Source: Roseitalea sp. MMSF_3546
GTDB taxonomy: Bacteria > Pseudomonadota > Alphaproteobacteria > Rhizobiales > Rhizobiaceae
Direction: 5' to 3'
DNA: 64,000 nt
NCBI RefSeq assembly: GCF_030732865.1
Contig: NZ_JASHKB010000002.1
Coordinates: forward strand, 285,382-349,381
Shown one piece after another: positions 45,364 through 52,786 of this stretch. The first letter of the stretch is position 1. Every line of letters begins with the position of its first letter. A program made the position numbers and the translations under genes. The notes beneath the pieces are model-generated. The model was not told the origin of the DNA. It did not search any database and worked only from the letters and a program-made list of their open reading frames with translations.

Positions 45364-46708
45364 CAGTTTCGGCCGGGTGCGCCGGACCCGGCGCGCGGCG
45401 ACCGGATTCGACGCCGCGCTCGGTGCCCTTGCCGGCGCCCCGCCGGGCGCGCTGCTCGCCTTCGGCAATGGCCGCTCCTATGGCGACAGCTGCCACAACA
45501 ATGCCGGTGCGCTGGCCGATGCGCGGGCGCTGAACCGGATCACCGGCTTCGATGCGCAGACCGGCGTTCTGGAGGCCGAGCCCGGCGTGATGCTGCACCA
45601 GATCATCGACCACTGCGCGCCCCATGGCTGGTTCCTGCCGGTGACGCCGGGCACGCGCTTCGTGACGATCGGCGGGGCGGTCGCCAATGACGTGCACGGC
45701 AAGAACCACCACGCGCGCGGCACCTTCGGCTGCCATGTCGAGGCGCTCACGCTGGTGCGCTCGGACGGGGTGCATCACCTGTCGCGGGAAGGCGGCGAGC
45801 CGCTGTTCGCCGCGACCATCGGCGGGCTCGGCCTGACCGGCCTGATCACCCATGTGCGACTTCAGATGATGCGCGTGGGCTCGCTCAACGTGATCGAGCG
45901 GCTGACGCCGTTCGACACGCTTGGCGAGTATTTCGCCATGGCCGAACAGGCCGATGCGGACAATGAATACGCGGTCGCCTGGCTCGATCAGCTCGCCGGC
46001 GAACGCGGCGTGCTGATGACCGCCAACCATGCCCGGGACGGCGTCTTCGAGACCGGCACGCACAGGCCGCGGCTGAGCGTTCCGTTCGACCTGCCGGTCC
46101 CGGCGCTCAACCGGTTCACGCTGGCCGCCTTCAACACCGTCTTTCACGCCGCCAAGAGGCGCAAGGCGGGCGCCGAGCGTGTCACCGGCTATCAGAGCTA
46201 CTTCTACCCGCTCGACGCCGTCGGCCGGTGGAACCGGCTCTACGGGCCGGGCGGGCTCTACCAGCACCAGAGCGCCATACCCCTGGGCGCCGCGCCCGAG
46301 GCGATCGGAGCCATGCTCGACGCCTCGCGCCGGGCCGGGCAGGTCTCGTTCCTGACCGTGCTCAAGCGCTTCGGCGCGTTGCCCTCGCCGGGGCTGATGA
46401 GCTTTCCCGTGCCCGGCTATACGCTCACGCTCGATTTTCCCAATCGCGGCCGGGCGACCCGCGAGCTGCTCGAAACGCTCGACGCGATCACGGTTCGCGC
46501 CGGCGGCCGGGTGAACCCCTACAAGGATGCGCGCATGAGCGCTGAGACCTTCGCGGCCTCGTTCCCGCACTGGGCCGCCCTCGAAGCGCTGCGCGATCCG
46601 GCGATCTGCTCGGATTTCTGGCGGCGCACGGCGCTGAAGCTGACCAATGGCGGCGACCGTTCAAATTCGAACGAGCCGCTCAAGGCAAATCTAACGGAAG
46701 TTCGGTAA
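45341..46708 (+). CDS. DprE1-like FAD-dependent oxidase
   Basis: 455 residues from ATG 45341. FAD_binding_4 motifs: AFGNGRSYGDSCHNNAG and VTIGGAVANDVHGKNHHARG, closely resembling mycobacterial DprE1, which oxidises decaprenyl-phosphoryl-ribose at C2. Near the C-terminus GLMSFPVPGYTLTLDFP aligns with the DprE1 segment holding the benzothiazinone-reactive Cys; Thr is at that position here. NPYKDARM keeps the conserved active-site Lys. It overlaps the UbiA-type gene, so both probably act in one pathway. Confidence 0.87.
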   Translation: MAPPCRFDSFGRVRRTRRAATGFDAALGALAGAPPGALLAFGNGRSYGDSCHNNAGALADARALNRITGFDAQTGVLEAEPGVMLHQIIDHCAPHGWFLPVTPGTRFVTIGGAVANDVHGKNHHARGTFGCHVEALTLVRSDGVHHLSREGGEPLFAATIGGLGLTGLITHVRLQMMRVGSLNVIERLTPFDTLGEYFAMAEQADADNEYAVAWLDQLAGERGVLMTANHARDGVFETGTHRPRLSVPFDLPVPALNRFTLAAFNTVFHAAKRRKAGAERVTGYQSYFYPLDAVGRWNRLYGPGGLYQHQSAIPLGAAPEAIGAMLDASRRAGQVSFLTVLKRFGALPSPGLMSFPVPGYTLTLDFPNRGRATRELLETLDAITVRAGGRVNPYKDARMSAETFAASFPHWAALEALRDPAICSDFWRRTALKLTNGGDRSNSNEPLKANLTEVR

Positions 46709-46739
46709 CAAGGTCGCGGTGGCGGACGATGGGGGTTTG

Positions 46740-47180
46740 ATGAAGTACATCGTATTCATCCTGTTCACGGTGCTGACCAATGCGGCGGCGCAGCTCATGC
46801 TCAAGCAGGGCATGATGACGCTGTCGCCGGCGGTGATGGCGCAGCCCAACATGGCGCTCAAGGCGATCCTGATCGTGTTCCAGCCCTGGGTGTTCTTCGG
46901 GCTGGCAACGTTCGTGATCTCGATGGCCTCGCACATGTTCGTGCTGTCGCGGGTCGATCTGAGCTTTGCCTATCCGTTCCTGTCGCTCGCCTATGTCGCG
47001 GTCGCGGTGATGGCCTGGCAGCTCTTCGGCGAGGAGCTGGGCGCCTACAAGATCGCCGGCATCGCCTTCATCTGCATCGGTACGGTGCTGATCGCCCAGT
47101 CCGGCTCGCCGCTTTCCGAGCGCGCGCCGTCCGTCAGTTCCAAGCTGATCCAACCCGTATCCGACAAGGCGCAATCATGA
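46740..47180 (+). CDS. Small four-helix EamA/SMR-like membrane protein (ArnE/F-like)
   Basis: 146 residues with four hydrophobic helices: YIVFILFTVLTNAAAQLMLKQ, ILIVFQPWVFFGLATFVISMA, SFAYPFLSLAYVAVAVMAWQL, IAGIAFICIGTVLI. The form matches small multidrug resistance proteins and the ArnE/ArnF flippase of lipid-linked aminoarabinose. In this operon a role in flipping a lipid-linked sugar across the membrane is plausible. ATG 46740 follows GGGGG; a GTG at 46719 would add seven residues. It overlaps the next gene by 4 bases. Confidence 0.78.
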   Translation: MKYIVFILFTVLTNAAAQLMLKQGMMTLSPAVMAQPNMALKAILIVFQPWVFFGLATFVISMASHMFVLSRVDLSFAYPFLSLAYVAVAVMAWQLFGEELGAYKIAGIAFICIGTVLIAQSGSPLSERAPSVSSKLIQPVSDKAQS

Positions 47181-48190
47181 AACATGTCATCTTCGGCGGC
47201 GACGGCTTCGTCGGCCGCTATCTTGCAAAGGATCTCGCCGAGCGCGGCGAAGACGTGCTCGTCGCCGACATCGCCAAGTCCGACCTGCCGCATTACGGCA
47301 AGGTCGCGCACATCGCCTGCGACGTGACCAATTCGGCCTCGGTCGCCGCCGTGCCGATCGGCCCCGACGACATGGTCTACAATCTGAGCGCGATGATGCT
47401 CTCGCCGATCCAGAAGCGCATCGACCGCTACCCGTTCTTCTATCCGGTCAACACGTTCGGCGCGGCCAACATCATGGCGCACACGGCCGCCTCGGGCGCC
47501 TCGAAGATGGTCCAGTACACGACCGACATGGTCTACGGCAAAACCGTGAAGACCCCGCAGGACGAAAGCCATCCGATTTCGCCGCTGGGCCATTATGGCG
47601 GCTCGAAGGCCGAGACCGAGCGCATGGCCGAGGGCTGGCGCGCGCGCGGCATGGACATCACCATCATCCGCCCGCGCCTGATCATCGGGCCGGGGCGGCT
47701 GGGAATCCTGGGCAAGCTGTTCAGGCTGATCGACATGAACCTGCCGGTGCCGATGATCGGGGCGGGCAGCAATCCCTACCAGTTCATTTCGGTCTATGAC
47801 TGCGCCGAAGTGGCCCGGCTCGCCTGGGAGAAGGGCGTGCCGAACGGGGCCTACAATCTGGGCTCGGACGACCCGCCGCCGGTGCGGAAGCTGCTCGGCG
47901 ACCTGATCCGGTCGGCCGGCTCCAAATCGATCCTGGTGCCGACGCCGGCCTTTGCGGTCAAATGGACGCTTTCGGCGCTCGACCGGCTGAACATGCCGCT
48001 GATGGATCCCGAGCAGTACCTGATCGCCGACGAATTTTGCGTGCGCGACACCACCGCCGCCAAGCGCGACTTCGGCTGGACCCCGAAATACCGCGACGAG
48101 GACATGTTGCAGGCCGCCTATGCCGAATATCGCAAGGCAAGGCAAAGCGGCCTTGTCGTGGGCAATTCCACCGTCGTGGCCGCAGAATAA
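47177..48190 (+). CDS. NAD(P)-dependent epimerase/dehydratase (extended SDR)
   Basis: 337 residues. The Rossmann motif is HVIFGGDGFVGRYLAKDL (GxxGxxG). The catalytic pair is in SPLGHYGGSKAETERM (Tyr-x3-Lys), with YTTDMVYG upstream and the SDR motif IIRPRLIIGPGR. It may reduce the keto sugar made by the DprE1-like oxidase, in place of DprE2, or modify a nucleotide sugar; sequence alone cannot decide. It overlaps the flippase-like gene by ATGA, and the aminotransferase follows after 11 bases. Confidence 0.87.
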   Translation: MKHVIFGGDGFVGRYLAKDLAERGEDVLVADIAKSDLPHYGKVAHIACDVTNSASVAAVPIGPDDMVYNLSAMMLSPIQKRIDRYPFFYPVNTFGAANIMAHTAASGASKMVQYTTDMVYGKTVKTPQDESHPISPLGHYGGSKAETERMAEGWRARGMDITIIRPRLIIGPGRLGILGKLFRLIDMNLPVPMIGAGSNPYQFISVYDCAEVARLAWEKGVPNGAYNLGSDDPPPVRKLLGDLIRSAGSKSILVPTPAFAVKWTLSALDRLNMPLMDPEQYLIADEFCVRDTTAAKRDFGWTPKYRDEDMLQAAYAEYRKARQSGLVVGNSTVVAAE

Positions 48191-48201
48191 GGACCCGTTC
48201 G

Positions 48202-49695
48202 ATGCTTGATTTCCTGACCAAGAAGAAGCCGGTCGTCGAGGCGCCCGACATGGCCACGCCCATGCCCGACGCCATGGCGCAGCCCGCCCGCGGTCCGGTC
48301 GAAAAGCCCGACCTGCTCACCGTCGCCGAGGCCAAGGCGATGGACGTCGACCAGATGACGGAGCTCTTCAAGGCGCATCTCAATCCCGGCCAGCTCCATT
48401 TCATGAAGCTGCTGGGCTTTCACAAGATCAAGATCGAAAGCGCCGAGGGCATGGAATATGTCGACCAGGACGGGCGGCGTATCCTCGATTTCTTCGGCGG
48501 ATTCGGTTCGCTGGCGCTCGGTCACAACCATCCGCGCATTCTTCAGGCCCGCAAGGCCTTTCAGGACGAAAAGCGCCACGAGATCGCCATGGCGTTCATG
48601 TCGCAATACGCCTCGGCCCTGGCGCACAACATCGCCGCCTGTTCGCCCGGCGACCTCGACATGGTGTTCCTGGGCTCGTCCGGCTCGGAGGCCATGGAAG
48701 CGGCGCTGAAGGTCGCCGAGCGCGCCGCCGGGCCGAAGCGACCGATGGTCGTGTATGCGCATAACTCGTTTCACGGCAAGACCAAGGGCGTGCTGTCGAT
48801 TACCGACGGGCCGCTCTATCGCGGCGAGTTCAAGCTGCTCGGCGACAATGTGAAAGTGCCCTTCGGCGACATCGAGGCGGTGGAAGCGGCCTTCAAGGCG
48901 CATCAGGAAATCGGCGTGATCTGTCTCGAGACCATCCAGGGCGGCGGCGGCATCATCGAGGCGCCGACCGAATACTGGCGCAAGCTGCGGGCGCTGTGCG
49001 ACGAACATGACGTGATCTGGGTCGCCGACGAGGTGCAGTGCGGGCTGGGCCGCACCGGCCGCTTCTACGCCTTCGAGCACCATGGCGTGGTGCCGGACGT
49101 CACCGCGCTCGCCAAGTCGCTGGGCGGCGGCAAATGCGCGATGGCCGCCATGATCGCCCGCCGCGACATCTACATGAAGGCCTATGGCACGCCCAAGACC
49201 GCGATGATCCATGCCCAGGCCACCTTCGGCGGGATCGGCGAAGCCTCGGTGACCGCCATCGAGACGATCAACACGCTCTACGAGGAAGGCCTGATCGACA
49301 ATGCCGCCGAGACCGGCGCCTATCTGATCGCCGAACTGAGGCGCCTTCAGGCCAAATATCCGAAGATCATCAAGGATGTGCGCGGCCAGGGCTTCATGGT
49401 GGGGGTGGAGTTTCACGACTTCTCGCAGACGCTCCCCGCCGTGCTGCGCCCGGCGGTCGCCGTGCTCGACGACAAGCTCAAGGGCTCGCTGTCGGGCTTC
49501 GTTGGCGCGCTCCTGCTGCGCGACCACGACATCCTCGTTGCCTTCACCGAGTACAACCGCAACGTCATCCGGCTCGAGCCGGCGCTGATCTGCCAGCGCG
49601 CCGATGTCGAACGGTTCATCGCCGGCTTCGACGCGCTGCTCGAACGGGGGATCGTCGCCATCGTGCGCGACTTCATCAAGAGCCAGGTCAACTGA
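48202..49695 (+). CDS. Class III PLP-dependent aminotransferase
   Basis: 497 residues from ATG 48202. The PLP-fold has FLGSSGSEAMEAALKVAERA, NSFHGKTKG, the cofactor Asp in VIWVADEVQCGLGRTGRF and the Schiff-base Lys in VTALAKSLGGGKCAM. The N-terminal ~70 residues are an extra extension. It resembles the acetylornithine/HpnO-like group. Placement in a lipid-linked sugar operon suggests amination of a sugar or lipid intermediate, though hopanoid or amino acid metabolism is possible. Only 5 bases separate it from the next gene. Confidence 0.87.
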   Translation: MLDFLTKKKPVVEAPDMATPMPDAMAQPARGPVEKPDLLTVAEAKAMDVDQMTELFKAHLNPGQLHFMKLLGFHKIKIESAEGMEYVDQDGRRILDFFGGFGSLALGHNHPRILQARKAFQDEKRHEIAMAFMSQYASALAHNIAACSPGDLDMVFLGSSGSEAMEAALKVAERAAGPKRPMVVYAHNSFHGKTKGVLSITDGPLYRGEFKLLGDNVKVPFGDIEAVEAAFKAHQEIGVICLETIQGGGGIIEAPTEYWRKLRALCDEHDVIWVADEVQCGLGRTGRFYAFEHHGVVPDVTALAKSLGGGKCAMAAMIARRDIYMKAYGTPKTAMIHAQATFGGIGEASVTAIETINTLYEEGLIDNAAETGAYLIAELRRLQAKYPKIIKDVRGQGFMVGVEFHDFSQTLPAVLRPAVAVLDDKLKGSLSGFVGALLLRDHDILVAFTEYNRNVIRLEPALICQRADVERFIAGFDALLERGIVAIVRDFIKSQVN

Positions 49696-49700
49696 CGCGC

Positions 49701-50891
49701 ATGGTCGGGGCCGGGCGGATCGTCGAGGACATCACGGTCCGGCTGCTCGCCACCGCCGAATGGCTGACGCGGCGGGCCGGCGCGTTCTCGGCGCCGCTCG
49801 GCCTTGCGATCATGCTGGCCTTTACCGCGACGGTGGCCGTCGTGGCCTGGGTGTTCCCGGTGCACAATTGGGACATGCTGGCCTATCTGGCCGCCGCGCA
49901 TGAGGCGCCGGGCGTTTCCGTCGAGGCGCTGCATGCCCATGCCTACGACACGGTACGCCAGAACGTGCCGGCCGGCGACTTCCTCGTTCTGACGCAGGAT
50001 CGCGACTATCGCATCGCCCAACAAGCCGACCCGGCTGCGTTTCATTCCATGCTCGGCTTCTACCGGGTCAAGGTCCTGTATGTGGAAGCCACGCGCTGGC
50101 TTTCCGGCCTGGTCGATCCCTATACGGCGCTGCGGCTGCTCGCTGTCGTGCCGGCCTTTGCGATCGGCATTGCGATGACGCTGTGGCTGGCGCGCGAGCG
50201 GGCGCTGCACCTTGCCCCGCTGGCGCTGGCGCTCGCCATGGCCGCCCAGTTCGGCGAGGTTGCCCGGCAGACGACGCCCGACGCACTGTCGGCGATGTTC
50301 CTTATCGGTGGCATGCTGGCCTTCCTTGCCCGGCGCGAGGCGCTGACGGCGGGGCTGCTGTTGCTGGCCTTTCTCGCCCGGCCCGATCATCTGGCCTATC
50401 TGGGCGTGCTGATGGTCGTCGCGCTGTTCGCCCGGTCGTTCTCGTGGGGCGTCACCGCCGCCTTCCTTGCCGGGCTGATCGCCTATGGGCCGATGACGAT
50501 GGGCGCCGACCATCCGGGCTGGTGGGTGCATTACTGGTTCACCAATGTCGAATACGTGCCGACGCTGGTCGGCTTCGATCCGGAGTTCTCGATCGCCGTC
50601 TATCTGGATGCGCAGGTGCGGGTGCTGGTGCGCTCGCTGGTCGAGCAGAGCTGGCTGGCCGTGCTGATCGTGGGCGGGTTCGCGTGGTGGCAGATGGCGC
50701 TGCGCGGCATTGCCTTTTCGCGCCGGCAGACGGCGGTCCTGGCGACGACGATGCTGGCGATCGGCGCCAAGACGGTGGTTTTCCCGCTTTACGACACGCG
50801 GTTCCACTTCGCGTATCTGGTCGTCTTCGGTCTGGTGCTGATCGGGGCGCTGCGCGATCTGCGTTTCGTGCCGGCGGCTATCGCTCGCTGA
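49701..50891 (+). CDS. GT-C-like polytopic membrane protein, possible glycosyltransferase
   Basis: 396 residues with about ten membrane helices. The first external loop has VHNWDMLAYLAAAHEAPG, an acidic residue just after helix 1 as expected for GT-C glycosyltransferases that use lipid-linked sugars. No close family is recognised. It is the last gene of the 43.9-50.9 kb run. Its 3' end overlaps the convergent 50878-52599 gene by 14 bases. Confidence 0.68.
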   Translation: MVGAGRIVEDITVRLLATAEWLTRRAGAFSAPLGLAIMLAFTATVAVVAWVFPVHNWDMLAYLAAAHEAPGVSVEALHAHAYDTVRQNVPAGDFLVLTQDRDYRIAQQADPAAFHSMLGFYRVKVLYVEATRWLSGLVDPYTALRLLAVVPAFAIGIAMTLWLARERALHLAPLALALAMAAQFGEVARQTTPDALSAMFLIGGMLAFLARREALTAGLLLLAFLARPDHLAYLGVLMVVALFARSFSWGVTAAFLAGLIAYGPMTMGADHPGWWVHYWFTNVEYVPTLVGFDPEFSIAVYLDAQVRVLVRSLVEQSWLAVLIVGGFAWWQMALRGIAFSRRQTAVLATTMLAIGAKTVVFPLYDTRFHFAYLVVFGLVLIGALRDLRFVPAAIAR

Positions 50892-52599
50892 GCCAGGCGG
50901 CGATCCGGGGTTGCACATAGGCCCGATAGCAGGGCGTGAGCTCGACCTTGACGTGCCCGGTCAGCGCCTCGGCATAAAGGACACGCAGTTCGCGAGAATT
51001 GTCGCGATAGGGGCATTGCGGCTCGAGCACGATGTCGGTTTCCCCGATCGCGCCCAGCACCTGGGCATCGGGCTCGGGGACGGCACGGTACGGGTCGGCG
51101 CCGATGGCGATGTGGCGCGGGGCCTGCTTGTCGAGCAGCCAGGGGAAGGGATTGGCGAAGTCGAGCGTCATGACGGTCTGGTAGTCGAGACCGCCGGCCT
51201 CCAACTCCTTGAGCCGGCCGACCAATTCGTCGGCGTTCCGCAGAAGCCCGAACTGGAAGTCATGCTCCGAATAGAGGACATAGGCCGGCAGTTCGCGGCG
51301 GTCGGCGAGCGCCCGGAACACCTGGGGATATTCGAGATAATGGGCGCGCATGCGCTCATGGCGCTCGATCCAGCGCGGGCGCACGGTGACGCGACCGAGC
51401 GATTTGAGATGGTCGTGGATGAGCGGCTCCTGCCGCACCATGGCGAAACTGGCACGCGCGGCATGCTGGATCGTCTGCACGAGCGGGGGCAGCACCGTGC
51501 AGGCCGCCAGCAGCGCGATGACGGCGGTGCGGGCCGTCGCGCCCTGGTCCAGCCAGGCCATGCGCAGGGCGAGCAGCACGACCGGCCATAGCACGATCAA
51601 CTCCTGGCTGCCGGTGTTCTGGCTCTCGAAGAAGATGCCGCCGATGAGCGCCGCACCGAGCCAGACCACGGGATGGTCGAGGCTGGCGCGCCAGGCCGGC
51701 TGGTCGAGGCTCGCGCGCGGCGGCAGCAGGACAAGCAGCGCCAGCGCCAGCAAGCCGGCGAATATGACCGTGCCGCCGGTGCGCGAGGCGCCCTGGACAA
51801 GGCGCAGCGCAAGGCTGGCGTCATTGATGGCGAGCAGCGCGAGAATATCGGCGAGATAGGCCGCGGTGATGCCGGTGGCCGCCTGCAGCGCGGCAAGCGC
51901 GAGCAGGAAGATCGCGGCAGCGACGACGGCGCTCAGAAGCCGCACGCGGCCGGCGACGAGCGCGAGCAGGCACAAAAGGCCGCCGGCGGCAAAACCGGTG
52001 ATCTTGACCAGGAACAGCGCCAGCATGAGCGCGGTGATCAGGGCGGTCTGCAGCCACTGGCCGCGCACGAAGATGAGAGTCGCGGCAAGCACATAGAGCA
52101 ATTGGCTGGCATGGCGGTTGTAGATGCCGAAGCCGTCCGCGCCCGGGAAGACGTAGTGGTCCGAGGTGTTGAAGGGCAGGACGGTGTAGACGGCGAAGGG
52201 CACGATAAGGGCCAGCGCGAGCAGCGGGTCGCGGCGGGTCACATCGAGCGTGACCAGTGCCATTGCGGGGATGGTGACCGGGGCTACCGCCCAGCTTGCC
52301 GCGAGCAGCGGATGGGCGCCGGGGAAGACCGCCTGCACAAGCGCGTAGAGAAAATAGTCGAGCGGTCCGACGGGCGTGAAGAAGTCGACATTGGGCAACT
52401 GGCCCAGCGCGATACGGTGGGCGGCATCGGGATAAAGGAAGGTGTCCCAATACATCGCGCCGATGGGCATCGGCACGGGCAGCACGAGCAGGGCGATGAC
52501 GACGAGGCCGGTCAGACCGAGCGTCGCCCAGGCGGCGATGGCGAACGGGCGCGCGTCGATCGGCGCGTGATATTCGGTGCGCGAGAGGGCGTCGGTCAT
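50878..52599 (-). CDS. GT-C-like polytopic membrane protein, possible glycosyltransferase
   Basis: 573 residues from ATG 52599, with about 11-12 membrane helices and a ~150-residue soluble C-terminal region with several His and Cys (VLEPQCPYRDN, VELTPCYRAY). The first external loop, MYWDTFLYPDAAHRIALGQL then DFFTPVGPLDYF, carries acidic residues as in GT-C (PMT/ArnT-like) enzymes. It is encoded convergently to the other GT-C-like gene and may transfer the lipid-linked sugar outside the membrane. The acceptor is unknown. Confidence 0.7.
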   Translation of the reverse strand: MTDALSRTEYHAPIDARPFAIAAWATLGLTGLVVIALLVLPVPMPIGAMYWDTFLYPDAAHRIALGQLPNVDFFTPVGPLDYFLYALVQAVFPGAHPLLAASWAVAPVTIPAMALVTLDVTRRDPLLALALIVPFAVYTVLPFNTSDHYVFPGADGFGIYNRHASQLLYVLAATLIFVRGQWLQTALITALMLALFLVKITGFAAGGLLCLLALVAGRVRLLSAVVAAAIFLLALAALQAATGITAAYLADILALLAINDASLALRLVQGASRTGGTVIFAGLLALALLVLLPPRASLDQPAWRASLDHPVVWLGAALIGGIFFESQNTGSQELIVLWPVVLLALRMAWLDQGATARTAVIALLAACTVLPPLVQTIQHAARASFAMVRQEPLIHDHLKSLGRVTVRPRWIERHERMRAHYLEYPQVFRALADRRELPAYVLYSEHDFQFGLLRNADELVGRLKELEAGGLDYQTVMTLDFANPFPWLLDKQAPRHIAIGADPYRAVPEPDAQVLGAIGETDIVLEPQCPYRDNSRELRVLYAEALTGHVKVELTPCYRAYVQPRIAAWLSER

Positions 52600-52786
52600 G
52601 ATTGCCGCGATGCGTTGGTTCGGAAACGGCCGGCCGTTACGGTAGCGTGCCATAACCTGACCGAAGCTGGCTAGCGAAGCGTTAATGGGCGTCGCCCCTT
52701 TGCCCGGCCCTGTCGCAAATGGGCGCGAGGGGCGTCCGGCCGGCCGGCAATATCGCTGCCAGCCACGCGATCGGAAGGAGGCGCCG

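Noticed and set aside
48202..49695. Naming the aminotransferase argD or hpnO
   Set aside because: The class III fold is clear, but the ~70-residue N-terminal extension and the operon context do not support either specific name.
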